Origin: Actinotalea sp. Marseille-Q4924
Lineage (GTDB): Bacteria; Actinomycetota; Actinomycetes; Actinomycetales; Cellulomonadaceae
NCBI RefSeq assembly: GCF_916618755.1
Contig: NZ_CAKAKB010000001.1
Span: 1-64,000, forward strand
Reading direction: 5' to 3'
DNA: 64,000 nt
Shown: positions 56,128 to 64,000 of the stretch, piece after piece
Layout: each line of letters begins with the position of its first letter
Position numbering within the stretch: the stretch's first letter is position 1
Program-made: the position numbers and the translations under genes
Notes under the pieces: generated by a model
What the model saw: only the letters and a program-made list of their open reading frames with translations
Database searches by the model: none
What the model was told of the DNA's origin: nothing

Positions 56128-56150
56128 CGATGTATCGAACTGATACATCG
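56128..56150. promoter_or_regulatory. PadR-type operator
   Basis: Arms CGATGTATC (56128-56136) and GATACATCG (56142-56150), nine perfect pairs around a 5-base spacer, contain the ATGT-N-ACAT core of PadR operators. It lies about 90 bases upstream of the padR-type gene. A -10-like TAAGAT (56151-56156) abuts it on the plus strand. The rest of 56041-56468 has no gene. Confidence 0.75.
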
Positions 56151-56468
56151 TAAGATTAGGTCGGTTCGTCACAGCATGCAAGCGACCTACGCCGCGGGCG
56201 CGCCGCGCGGGGGCGCCCCAGGTGGTCGTATCCCCGCCCGACGCTCACCGGAGCGGGCCCGGCGGCGGTGTCGCACCCAGCAGACGTCCAGCCCGCACCG
56301 CGGTTCTGCCCAGGATCCGCACGTAGCGTCACGGTCCGTCCACGGCACGCTCGCCATACTGGGCGGCAGATCGACGTCGTCGGCCCGCCCTCAGGGCGCC
56401 GTGCCGGACGGGCGTCCGTACCCTGACCGGTGGCCGCGATCACGGCCCCGTCCGACGAAAGGCACAGC

Positions 56469-59222
56469 GTGGCAACGGGATCCTCCCCCACCTCCCGCCC
56501 CGCGGGCTCCATGCCGGCGACCCCCCCGCGCCGCAGCGTCCGCAGCGGGCAGGCTGGCCCGGCGCCGTCGGCCGCGCCCTGGGGCGCGACCGGTGCGGCG
56601 GCGCCGCAGCGCCCGACGACGGGCGGTGGTGCCGGTGGTGCGGGCGGCTCGGGCGGCGGCCGCGGAGGCGGTGGCGGCGGGCGTGGTCCCGGTGACGGTG
56701 GTCGCGGCTCGGGCGGCGGTCGCGCAGGCGGCGCGGCCGCGGGCCGTCGTCGGCTCATCGACTACCCGCGCCACGGCAAGACCGGCTGGCGGCGCTGGGT
56801 GCCGTCGTGGAAGCTCGTCCTCGGCCTCGTCCTGCTGGGCCTGGCGCTGCTCGTCGGCCTCGCCGCGTGGGCGTACGCGACCACGGAGATCCCCGAGCCC
56901 GACGAGTTCGCCCAGGCGCAGACGACGACCGTCTACTACGCCGACGGCGAGACGGTGCTCGGCACGTTCGGCGAGGCCAACCGGGAGATCGTCGCGGGCG
57001 ACACCATCCCGCAGCACGTCAAGGACGCCGTCGTCGCCGCGGAGGACCGGACGTTCTACGAGAACGCCGGTATCTCGCCGACCGGCATGGCGCGCGCGCT
57101 GTGGAACAACCTGCGTGGCGGCAGCCGCCAGGGCGGCTCGACCATCACTCAGCAGTACGCGGAGCGCTACTACTTCGGTGCCACCGTGGACGACTACCGG
57201 GGCAAGATCCGCGAGGCGCTCCTGGCCGTGAAGCTGGACCAGGCGCAGGACAAGGACGAGATCCTCGAGAACTACCTCAACACGATCTTCCTCGGCCGCG
57301 GCGCGTACGGCATCGAGCGCGCGGCGCAGGAGTACTTCGGGGTCCCGGCCGCCGAGCTGGACGTCTCGCAGGCCGCGCTCATCGCCGGGATCATCCCCTC
57401 GCCGAACAACTGGGACCCGCGCAACGACCCCGCGCGGGCCGAGGAGCGGTGGAACTACGTGCTCGACGGCATGGTCGAGATCGGCCGGCTCCAGCAGGCC
57501 GAGCGCGACGCGCTCGTGTTCCCGCAGACGATCGAGTACGTGCAGGACGACCGCCTCGCCGGTCCGCGCGGGTACCTCGTCGACATGGTCCGCCGCGAGA
57601 TCCTCGACCGGTCGCCGGTCTCGGAGGACGAGCTGGAGACCCGCGGCTACAAGATCGTCTCGACGATCGAGGTCCCGATGCAGGACTCCATCGAGGCGGC
57701 CGCCACGTCGCTGCCCGAGGACCGGCCGGCGAACCTCCGCGTCGCGATGGTGACGCTCGACCCCGCCGACGGGGCGATCAAGGCGCTGTACGGCGGGCCC
57801 GACTTCGTCACCGTGTCGCGCAACGCGGTGACCCAGGACATCGCCCAGGCCGGCTCGACGTTCAAGCCGTTCACGCTCGTCGGCTACCTCGAGAACGGCG
57901 GCTCGCTGCGCTCCCGGTACAACGGGGACAACGGGCTCACGGTCGAGGGCTTCCCGGAGCCGGTGCGCAACTTCGGCGACGACAGCTTCGGCGAGGTCGA
58001 CCTCGTCCGCGCGACGGCCAGCTCGGTCAACACCGTGTACGCGCAGATGAACGTCGAGGAGGGCGTCGAGGCCGGACCTGCGCGCACCGTCGACGTCGCC
58101 GTCCGCGCCGGCGTGGACGAGGACGCCGTCGACCTCCTCCCGCCGGTGCCGTCCAACGTGCTCGGCACGCCCTCGGTGAACCCCATCGACATGGCGCAGG
58201 CGTTCAACACCTTCGCCGCCCAGGGGGTCAGGACCGAGCCCTTCATCGTGCGCTCGATGGAGTACCTGGACGGGGGCGTCGTGTACGAGGGCGCCCAGAA
58301 GGGCGAGCGCGTCTTCGCCGAGGACGTCATGGCGGACACGACCTTCGCCCTCCAGCAGGTGGTCGCCGCCGACCGCGGCACCGGCCGCTACGCGCAGCAG
58401 ATCGGGCGCCCCGCCGCGGGCAAGACCGGCACCTCGAACGAGAACCGGTCCGCGTGGTTCGTCGGGTTCACCCCGCAGCTGACGACGGCGGTCGCGATGT
58501 ACCAGGTCGGGGAGGACGGCGTCTCCGCGGAGACGATCACGCCGTTCGGGGAGTTCGCGAACAGCCAGATCACCGGCGGCTCCTACCCGATCCGTCTCTG
58601 GACCGAGCACATGACGCGGGCGCTCGAGGGCACCGAGGTGCTCCCGTTCCCCGAGCGCGCGGACATCGGCGAGCCGAACCTCCCGCCGATCATCGCGGTG
58701 CCGTCGGTCGTGGGCCTGCCCGAGGCCGAGGCGGTCGCCCAGCTGCGGGCGGCGGGCTTCGGGGCCGCGGTGCAGCGCTCGACGGACCCCTCGGTCCCCG
58801 AGGGCATCGTCATCAGCCAGAGCCCGCGGGGCGAGGCCGAGGAGGGCTCGACGGTCACGGTCGTCGTGTCCGAGGGCACCGGGCTCGTCGACGTGCCGAA
58901 CGTCGTGGGCCAGAACGCGGAGCAGGCGCGGGCGACCCTCACCGCCGCCGGCTTCTCGGTGAGCTCGCGCGACGTCGAGGCGGCCGAGCCGGCCGGTCAG
59001 GTGATCGCGCAGAACCCGGCGGGTGGCCAGGCGCAGCCGGGCAGCGCCGTGTCGATCGACGTGTCGACGGGTCCGCCGCCGGAGCCGGAGCCGGAGCCCA
59101 CGGAACCGCCGGTACCGACGCCCGCACCGACGCCGGCGCCCACCGCTCCGGTGGCGCCGCCCGGACAGGACGAGGGAACGGGTGAGGGCCAGGTCCTCCC
59201 ACCCGGCCTGCCCGAGCCGTGA
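56469..59222 (+). CDS. Bifunctional penicillin-binding protein with PASTA domains
   Basis: A 917-aa class A PBP making peptidoglycan. The order is: a Pro/Ala/Arg then Gly-rich cytoplasmic tail (about 1-95), one membrane helix (WKLVLGLVLLGLALLVGLAA), a GT51 glycosyltransferase (AAEDRTFYENAG, QGGSTITQQYAERYYFG), a transpeptidase (catalytic Ser in AQAGSTFKPF, SSVNTVYAQ, KTGTSNENRSAW), two PASTA repeats (about 735-870: SVVGLPEAEAVAQLRAAGF; NVVGQNAEQARATLTAAGF) and a Pro-rich tail. GTG 56469 follows GAAAGGC; an upstream GTG at 56430 is less likely. It corresponds in place to mycobacterial ponA1. Confidence 0.93.
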   Translation: MATGSSPTSRPAGSMPATPPRRSVRSGQAGPAPSAAPWGATGAAAPQRPTTGGGAGGAGGSGGGRGGGGGGRGPGDGGRGSGGGRAGGAAAGRRRLIDYPRHGKTGWRRWVPSWKLVLGLVLLGLALLVGLAAWAYATTEIPEPDEFAQAQTTTVYYADGETVLGTFGEANREIVAGDTIPQHVKDAVVAAEDRTFYENAGISPTGMARALWNNLRGGSRQGGSTITQQYAERYYFGATVDDYRGKIREALLAVKLDQAQDKDEILENYLNTIFLGRGAYGIERAAQEYFGVPAAELDVSQAALIAGIIPSPNNWDPRNDPARAEERWNYVLDGMVEIGRLQQAERDALVFPQTIEYVQDDRLAGPRGYLVDMVRREILDRSPVSEDELETRGYKIVSTIEVPMQDSIEAAATSLPEDRPANLRVAMVTLDPADGAIKALYGGPDFVTVSRNAVTQDIAQAGSTFKPFTLVGYLENGGSLRSRYNGDNGLTVEGFPEPVRNFGDDSFGEVDLVRATASSVNTVYAQMNVEEGVEAGPARTVDVAVRAGVDEDAVDLLPPVPSNVLGTPSVNPIDMAQAFNTFAAQGVRTEPFIVRSMEYLDGGVVYEGAQKGERVFAEDVMADTTFALQQVVAADRGTGRYAQQIGRPAAGKTGTSNENRSAWFVGFTPQLTTAVAMYQVGEDGVSAETITPFGEFANSQITGGSYPIRLWTEHMTRALEGTEVLPFPERADIGEPNLPPIIAVPSVVGLPEAEAVAQLRAAGFGAAVQRSTDPSVPEGIVISQSPRGEAEEGSTVTVVVSEGTGLVDVPNVVGQNAEQARATLTAAGFSVSSRDVEAAEPAGQVIAQNPAGGQAQPGSAVSIDVSTGPPPEPEPEPTEPPVPTPAPTPAPTAPVAPPGQDEGTGEGQVLPPGLPEP

Positions 59223-59239
59223 CCGCGACGCCGTAGCAC

Positions 59240-59290
59240 CGACGCGACCGCGGCCGTCCACAGCCGTGGCGGCCGCGGTCCGTCGCGTCG
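59240..59290 (+). terminator. Terminator after the PBP gene
   Basis: An 11-bp GC stem (59246-59256 with 59270-59280) has an outer 6-bp extension (59240-59245 with 59285-59290) across a bulge. It starts 18 bases past the PBP stop. Confidence 0.65.
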
Positions 59291-59389
59291 GCGTCAGCCG
59301 GTAGCATGGGCCGCTGCTGCACGGGACGAGGGGTGCCATCACCACCTCCCGGTCCACGGACCGGGCCCGGCGCAGCTGACGCACAACCC

Positions 59390-59441
59390 TCCTGCCACGG
59401 AAAGACCGTGGCCGCTGAGACCACAGGAGGTGGGTTCTCGC
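59390..59441 (+). promoter_or_regulatory. rpsF leader hairpin
   Basis: CCACGG...CCGTGG forms a short hairpin about 40 bases upstream of rpsF, followed by CCG and then AGGAGG (59425-59430). S6:S18 autoregulation through an rpsF leader hairpin with CCG is known in other bacteria; the match here is by general shape only. Confidence 0.25.
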
Positions 59442-59732
59442 ATGCGTCGTTACGAGATGATGGTCATCCTCGACCCTGACATCGAGGAGCGCACCGTCGC
59501 CCCGTCCCTCGACAAGTACCTCGGGGTCGTCAAGACCGCCGGCGGCACCGTCGACACCGTGGACATCTGGGGCCGGCGCCGTCTGGCCTACGAGATCAAC
59601 AAGAAGGCCGAGGGCATCTACGCCGTCGTGAACTTCACCGCGACCCCCGAGACGGCTCAGGAGCTGGACCGTCAGCTGGGTCTCAACGAGGCCGTCCTGC
59701 GCACGAAGGTCATGCGCCCGGACGCTCACTGA
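59442..59732 (+). CDS. rpsF: 30S ribosomal protein S6
   Basis: The 96-aa S6 protein of the small-subunit platform, which pairs with S18. The sequence starts [17 protein letters not shown] and has [18 protein letters not shown], typical of S6. ATG 59442 was chosen over an in-frame GTG at 59430 that overlaps the AGGAGG site itself; the spacing is 11 bases. First gene of the rpsF-ssb-rpsR-rplI operon. Confidence 0.96.
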   Translation: MRRYEMMVILDPDIEERTVAPSLDKYLGVVKTAGGTVDTVDIWGRRRLAYEINKKAEGIYAVVNFTATPETAQELDRQLGLNEAVLRTKVMRPDAH

Positions 59733-59810
59733 CCCGGCAGCCGTCAGGCCGTCGTCGCCGAACACCCAGATCGACCCACCCGCGAGTCGACCAACCGCTA
59801 GGAGCAGGCA

Positions 59811-60335
59811 ATGGCTGGTGACACCGTCATCACGGTGGTCGGGAACCTGACCGGGGACCCCGAGCTCCGCTTCACCCCCTCCGGCGCCGCGGTCGCGAAC
59901 TTCACGATCGCGTCCACGCCGCGTGCCTTCGACCGCCAGAGCAACGAGTGGAAGGACGGCGACACGCTGTTCATGCGCTGCTCGATCTGGCGCGAGGCGG
60001 CGGAGAACGTCGCGGAGTCGCTGACCAAGGGCATGCGCGTCATCGCCCAGGGTCGTCTGGTGCAGCGCTCCTACGAGACCCGTGAGGGCGAGAAGCGCAC
60101 CGTCGTGGAGCTCCAGGTCGACGAGGTCGGCCCCTCCATGCGGTACGCGTCGGCCAAGGTCACCCGGGCGCAGCGCTCGGGCGGCGGTGGCGGTGGTGGC
60201 GGCTTCGGTGGCGGCAACGGCTACAGCAGCGGTGGCAACCAGGGCGGGGGCGGCGGGTTCGACAACGACCCGTGGGCCACGTCCGGACCGTCCGCAAGCG
60301 GTGGTGGCTCGTTCAACGACGAGCCCCCCTTCTGA
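59811..60335 (+). CDS. ssb: Single-stranded DNA-binding protein
   Basis: A 174-aa SSB. The OB fold occupies about residues 1-115 ([55 protein letters not shown]). A Gly-rich linker follows, and the acidic tip ends FNDEPPF, the form used to recruit partner proteins. Its position between rpsF and rpsR is standard. A TAGGAGCAGG site precedes the ATG. Confidence 0.96.
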   Translation: MAGDTVITVVGNLTGDPELRFTPSGAAVANFTIASTPRAFDRQSNEWKDGDTLFMRCSIWREAAENVAESLTKGMRVIAQGRLVQRSYETREGEKRTVVELQVDEVGPSMRYASAKVTRAQRSGGGGGGGGFGGGNGYSSGGNQGGGGGFDNDPWATSGPSASGGGSFNDEPPF

Positions 60336-60391
60336 TCCCTCGGCCATGACCGCCCGGCGGTCCGGCCACGAAGAACCCCGAGGAGCACACG

Positions 60392-60628
60392 ATGGCGAAG
60401 CCCGTCGTCCGTAAGCCCAAGAAGAAGCAGAACCCCCTCAAGGCGGCGAAGATCGACGTCGTCGACTACAAGGACACCGCGCTGCTGCGGAAGTTCATCT
60501 CGGACCGCGGCAAGATCCGCGCGCGCCGTGTGACCGGTGTCTCCGTCCAGGAGCAGCGCGCCATCGCCCGGGCCGTCAAGAACGCCCGCGAGATGGCTCT
60601 GCTGCCGTACTCGAGCTCGGCTCGCTGA
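60392..60628 (+). CDS. rpsR: 30S ribosomal protein S18
   Basis: A 78-aa basic S18 protein, partner of S6 in the platform. It contains [20 protein letters not shown] and [20 protein letters not shown], diagnostic for S18. It lacks the zinc-binding Cys, as in the zinc-independent type. AGGAG precedes the ATG. The gene lies 56 bases after ssb and 16 before rplI. Confidence 0.96.
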   Translation: MAKPVVRKPKKKQNPLKAAKIDVVDYKDTALLRKFISDRGKIRARRVTGVSVQEQRAIARAVKNAREMALLPYSSSAR

Positions 60629-60644
60629 GAAAGGGGCTGGACTC

Positions 60645-61097
60645 ATGGCGAAGCTCATCCTCACGCACGAGGTGACCGGACTCGGCGCCCCGGGTGACGT
60701 GGTGGAGGTCAAGGACGGGTACGCCCGCAACTACCTCCTGCCGCGTGGCCTGGCCACGGCGTGGAGCAAGGGTGCCCAGAAGCAGATCGACCAGATCCGC
60801 AAGGCCCGCAAGAGCCGCGAGATCGCGTCGCTCGACGACGCCCGCGCGGTGCGCGACAGCCTGCAGTCGAAGGCGGTCGTCGTGACGGCCAAGGCCGGCG
60901 CGTCCGGCCGCCTCTTCGGCGCGGTGACGACGACGGACATCGCCGAGGCGATCACCGCCGCCGGCGGCCCGTCGGTCGACAAGCGGAAGATCGAGATCGG
61001 TCAGCCGATCAAGTCGTTGGGCGAGTACCAGGTGCAGGTCCGCCTGCACGAGGACGTCGCCGCGCAGGTCGACGTCGAGGTCGTCCCCTCGGCCTGA
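60645..61097 (+). CDS. rplI: 50S ribosomal protein L9
   Basis: A 150-aa L9 protein. The N-terminal RNA-binding domain has the signature [20 protein letters not shown] (about residues 13-32); the long connecting helix ([14 protein letters not shown]) and the C-terminal domain ([14 protein letters not shown]) follow. The ATG at 60645 is right after AAGGGG. It ends the ribosomal operon, closed by the hairpin at 61113-61147. Confidence 0.96.
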   Translation: MAKLILTHEVTGLGAPGDVVEVKDGYARNYLLPRGLATAWSKGAQKQIDQIRKARKSREIASLDDARAVRDSLQSKAVVVTAKAGASGRLFGAVTTTDIAEAITAAGGPSVDKRKIEIGQPIKSLGEYQVQVRLHEDVAAQVDVEVVPSA

Positions 61098-61112
61098 CGC
61101 TGCGCGCGGCAC

Positions 61113-61147
61113 GAGAGCCCGGTCCCCGTCACGGGGGCCGGGCTCTC
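61113..61147 (+). terminator. Terminator after rplI
   Basis: A long stem (61113-61129 with 61131-61147) with one G-U pair; the inner pairs must open to form a loop. It starts 15 bases past rplI. Confidence 0.75.
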
Positions 61148-61163
61148 GCCGTCCCAGGCCCCG

Positions 61164-61211
61164 GCCGACGGCGCGTCGAGCCGACGGCGCGTCAGGCCGA
61201 CGGCGCGGTCG
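61164..61211 (-). repeat. 16-bp tandem repeats overlapping the FUSC gene stop
   Basis: GCCGACGGCGCGTC-like units start at 61164, 61180 and 61196, exactly 16 bases apart. The third lies in the coding end of the FUSC-type gene, and its stop codon is 61192-61194. The first two are thus duplicates of the gene's last codons and stop. Confidence 0.75.
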
Positions 61212-62331
61212 ACACCCCCGGCTTCGGCAGCGGGCCGGTCGAGAGGCGGACGCCCTCGGGCGTCAGTGCCGACAGGGTGCGTCGCAGCGTCGTGACCACG
61301 GTGGCGACCACGAGCGCCTCCGCGTCCGCACCGTGGCGCTCCTCGTGCCGGGCCAGCGCCACGACGAGGCGCTGCACCGCGTCGTCGACCCGTGCACGGC
61401 GGCCCGGTTCCCTGTCGTCCAGCGCGATCTCCCGGATCGCGTCGGCGAGCTCGCGCAGCGCCGCCGCGATGGGGGCGCGCAGCTCGCGCGAGACCCCGCC
61501 GACCGGCGTCCCCCACGGCTGGTCGGCGGACAGCCCGTAGAGGTCGTCGATGAGCAGGACCGCCCGCTCCAGGGCCCGGTACTCCTCGCTGCGGCTCGAG
61601 ACGAGCTCCGGGTGGCGGCGGGCGCGCAGGTTCCCCACGGCGGCCTCGTCGAACTCCCCGACGACGGCGCCCGCCCGGCTGAGGCGGCGACGCAGCTCCG
61701 CGCGCCCGGGACCGTGCTCGGTGAGCGGTGCCTCGCAGTCGTCGTCGTCCAGGTGCAGGGCGACGAACCGCAGGTGCGCCACCACCTCCGCGCGCAGCGC
61801 CCGGACGACCTCGTCGGCGGGGCCGAGCGGCAGCGTCGGCAGGGCTGCGTTGACCGCGATGGAGACGACACCACCGAGCAGGAAGAGCCCGGCGTACGAC
61901 GCCGCGTACGACACCTCGTCCCCCTGGCCGACCAGCAGCACGAACACCGCGGCCAGGGGCACGTACGACCGGCTCTCACCGAGCCACGGCAGGCCGCCGA
62001 CGAGGATCCCCGCACCGACGAGCAGCGCCAGGGTGATGCCGTGGGGCCCGAGGAGCTGGTCGCCCAGCAGGCCGAGCGCACCGCCGAGCACGATCGCCGT
62101 CAGGCCCCGCATCGCCTCCGCCGCGGAGCGGGACACCGCCGGGTGCATCGTGGCGACCGCACCGAACGGTGCGTAGAACGTGTAGTCCGCGGCGCCGGGG
62201 ACCTGCAGGGCGACGAGCCACGCGACCAGGGCCGCGAGGGCGGTCTTCCCGGCCAGGGTCGTGCGCGGGTGACGGAGCAGGCGCAGCGCCCGGCGTCCGG
62301 GGCGGAGCCCGGTGGGGCGGGGATGAGGCAT
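61192..62331 (-). CDS. FUSC-family / aromatic-acid-exporter-like membrane protein
   Basis: A 379-aa protein. The first half has about six membrane helices (TALAALVAWLVALQVPGAAD, FGAVATMHPAVSRSAAEAMR, AIVLGGALGLLGDQL), in the pattern of FUSC/ArAE proteins that form half-transporters. The second half is cytoplasmic and helical (ADEVVRALRAEVVAHLRFVA, EEYRALERAVLLIDD). Family members export aromatic acids or are of unknown role. ACTGGAGGG precedes ATG 62331. The last bases are part of a 16-bp tandem repeat. Confidence 0.85.
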   Translation of the reverse strand: MPHPRPTGLRPGRRALRLLRHPRTTLAGKTALAALVAWLVALQVPGAADYTFYAPFGAVATMHPAVSRSAAEAMRGLTAIVLGGALGLLGDQLLGPHGITLALLVGAGILVGGLPWLGESRSYVPLAAVFVLLVGQGDEVSYAASYAGLFLLGGVVSIAVNAALPTLPLGPADEVVRALRAEVVAHLRFVALHLDDDDCEAPLTEHGPGRAELRRRLSRAGAVVGEFDEAAVGNLRARRHPELVSSRSEEYRALERAVLLIDDLYGLSADQPWGTPVGGVSRELRAPIAAALRELADAIREIALDDREPGRRARVDDAVQRLVVALARHEERHGADAEALVVATVVTTLRRTLSALTPEGVRLSTGPLPKPGVSTAPSA

Positions 62332-62425
62332 CCCTCCAGTGAAACAAGATCGGCAGCATCGGCAACCCCGGCCGAGGACCCGCAGGTCAGCGCGCCGCCG
62401 CGACGTCCGGCTCGCGGACGGCCGC

Positions 62426-63790
62426 TCAGCCCCCGGTCACCATCCACGCCGTCCCCCGTGCCCGAAGACCGGTCGTGACGGCGCGCGCGAGCATGAAGAG
62501 GCCGGCGAACGCCACCCAGGACCAGGCGAGACCGACGGCGCCGTCGTCGGCCCACGTGCGGACCGCGACCGCGGCCGGGGCGTACACGAGGAGCGTCGCC
62601 AGGCCGACCAGGGCGAGGTAGCGGCCGTCACCCGCGCCGATGAGCACGCCGTCGAGGACGAAGACCCACCCGGCGACGGGCAGCGTCACCGCGACGATCC
62701 ACAGGGCGAGGGCGACGGCGCGTCGGACGGCGTCGTCGTCGGTGAAGAGCGGCCCGAGCCACCAGGCCAGCGGGGCCAGGAGCAGGCCGATGGCCACGCC
62801 CGCGCCCGTCCCCCACTGCAGGGTCCGGCGCAGCACCGCCCGCGTGCCGACGACGTCGCCTGCACCGAGACCGCGCCCGACGAGCGCCTGTGCGGCGATG
62901 GCGAGCGCGTCGAGCGCGAAGGCGATGAGGCCCCACACCGCCATGACGACCTGGTGACCGGCGAGCGACACGGTCCCCAGCCCCGCGGCGACCCACGCGG
63001 CCAGGAGCAGCGCCGCCCGCAGGGAGAGCGTCCGCAGGAGCAGGGGGACGCCGGCGCGTGCCCCGTGCAGCACGCCTGCCCCGGACGGGCCCAGCCCGAT
63101 GCCCTCGCGTCGCGCCCCCCGCACGACGACGGCCCCCAGCACCGTGGCCATGAGCAGCTGCGTCACCGCCGTGCCCAGGCCCGAGCCCGCGACACCCATG
63201 CCGACGACGAGGACGAGCACCACCGAGAGCACCGCGTTGAGCACCGCCCCGCCGGCAGCGACCCACAGCGGCGTCCGCGTGTCGAGCATGCCGCGCAGGA
63301 CCCCGGTCGCCGCGAGGACGACGAGCATCCCCGGCAGCCCGGGCGCGGACCAGCGCAGGTAGGCGACCGCGTGCGGGAGGACCTCCGCGGGTGCGCCCAG
63401 CCCGGCCAGCAGCCACGGTGCCGTGGCGAGCAGCGCAGCGGCGAGGACGGCGCCCAGGCCCGCCGCGATCCACAGGCCGTCGACCCCGAGCCGCAGCGCC
63501 CGTGCGCGGTCCCCGGCGCCCAGGGAGCGTGCGACGCTCGCCGTGGTCGTGTACGCGAGGAAGACGCACAGCCCGACGGCGGTCGTCAGGACGGTCCCGG
63601 CGAGCGCGAGCCCCGCGAGCGGGGCGGTGCCCAGGCGCCCGACGACGACCGAGTCGACGAGGACGAAGAGCGGTTCGGCGACGAGGGCGCCGAGCGAGGG
63701 GAGCGCCAGGGCGAGGATCTGGCGGTCGACCGGGCGGAGCCGGGCCCGCCACGAGGTCGCGCGTCGCTCCTGCGCCTGCCGTCCGCCCAC
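62426..63790 (-). CDS. MATE family efflux transporter
   Basis: A protein of about 454 aa with 12 predicted membrane helices. The MATE marks are visible: DRQILALALPSLGALVAEPL at the start, DSVVVGRLGTAPLAGLAL, and in the second half ALDALAIAAQALVGRGLGAG. The group resembles DinF-type MATE proteins that use cation gradients to expel drugs or metabolites. The start is uncertain: the GTG at 63790 is preferred because the transporter begins shortly after it; a longer frame extends to 63955 without domain sense and without a ribosome site. Confidence 0.85.
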   Translation of the reverse strand: MGGRQAQERRATSWRARLRPVDRQILALALPSLGALVAEPLFVLVDSVVVGRLGTAPLAGLALAGTVLTTAVGLCVFLAYTTTASVARSLGAGDRARALRLGVDGLWIAAGLGAVLAAALLATAPWLLAGLGAPAEVLPHAVAYLRWSAPGLPGMLVVLAATGVLRGMLDTRTPLWVAAGGAVLNAVLSVVLVLVVGMGVAGSGLGTAVTQLLMATVLGAVVVRGARREGIGLGPSGAGVLHGARAGVPLLLRTLSLRAALLLAAWVAAGLGTVSLAGHQVVMAVWGLIAFALDALAIAAQALVGRGLGAGDVVGTRAVLRRTLQWGTGAGVAIGLLLAPLAWWLGPLFTDDDAVRRAVALALWIVAVTLPVAGWVFVLDGVLIGAGDGRYLALVGLATLLVYAPAAVAVRTWADDGAVGLAWSWVAFAGLFMLARAVTTGLRARGTAWMVTGG

Positions 63791-63928
63791 GGGGCACGAC
63801 GGTACGCCCGCGTGCCCGGCGGGCGCCTCGCGGGTCCGCGTGCGCCCCGCGAGGCAGCCGGGAAGCCCTACCGTGGCGACCGTCCCACCAACGCCCGGCG
63901 CACCTCCGTGCCGGCAGGAGGAGCCGAC

Positions 63929-64000
63929 ATGACCCGTCCCGGTGACACCGACCACCTCGCCGCCCAGCGCGCGGACCTGCTGCGGTTCGCGGCCGGCGCG
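63929..64000 (+). CDS. Unidentified protein, N-terminal 24 codons only
   Basis: An ATG preceded by CAGGAGGAG opens a frame (TRPGDTDHLAAQRADLLRF) that runs off the window. It is divergent from the MATE gene. Too little is visible to recognise a family. Confidence 0.6.
   Translation, partial: MTRPGDTDHLAAQRADLLRFAAGA

Overview
The window is very GC-rich actinobacterial chromosome around the replication origin. The gene order (gyrA, gyrB, dciA, recF, gnd, dnaN, dnaA running left; rpmH, rnpA, yidD, yidC, khpB, rsmG, parA, parB running right; and the padR-ino1 / bifunctional PBP / rpsF-ssb-rpsR-rplI block) fits a Cellulomonadaceae-like member of the Micrococcales, and the last block resembles the mycobacterial ino1-ponA1-rpsF region. 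Genus assignment is inference. The first 124 bases are an inverted, error-bearing copy of the cyclophilin gene just downstream, which looks like a fold-back artefact at a contig end.

Layout: 1-6.1 kb holds a cyclophilin, a TM-anchored Ala-rich protein, WrbA, an adenylation-carrier-acyltransferase fusion behind a DtxR/IdeR-like box, and an orphan LuxR regulator with a degenerate receiver. 6.3-15 kb holds a giant secreted protein (2686 aa, 18 tandem repeats of about 112 aa) and a small secreted chaplin-like protein. 15-28 kb is the gyr/rec/dna block with tRNA-Ile, tRNA-Ala and a 39-aa DLW-39 gene; DnaA-box clusters lie on both sides of dnaA. 28-31.7 kb is rpmH to rsmG. 31.7-33.35 kb has no gene but carries nine parS-like sites, with a tenth inside parA. 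33.3-39.5 kb has parAB, a Ddl-like ligase, a PLP aminotransferase and trxA/trxB. 39.7-46.9 kb is a leftward operon: NUDIX hydrolase, DUF6049-like secreted protein, and a MviN-type MurJ-pseudokinase whose C-terminal domain is separated by an apparent frameshift. 47-54 kb holds a CCA-adding enzyme, a pyrimidine-dimer glycosylase homologue, a LOV-GAF-PP2C photoreceptor phosphatase, an MFS transporter and an AbiEi/DUF559 gene bracketed by two matching hairpins. 54-64 kb holds ino1, padR, a PASTA penicillin-binding protein, rpsF-ssb-rpsR-rplI, a FUSC-type membrane protein, a MATE exporter and the start of one more gene.

How it works together: DnaA boxes, DnaN, RecF, gyrase and the DciA-like protein serve initiation and replication; ParA/ParB with the parS array form the segregation centromere beside the origin; RnpA, YidD, YidC, KhpB and RsmG serve RNA maturation, membrane insertion and translation; MurJ, the Ddl-like ligase and the PBP serve the envelope. 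The less ordinary material is the parS array, short tandem duplications sitting on stop codons of three genes (gyrB 53 bp, ino1 99 bp, FUSC gene 16 bp), the hairpin-bracketed endonuclease-like gene, and the giant repeat protein with its divergent degenerate regulator and intergenic palindrome.
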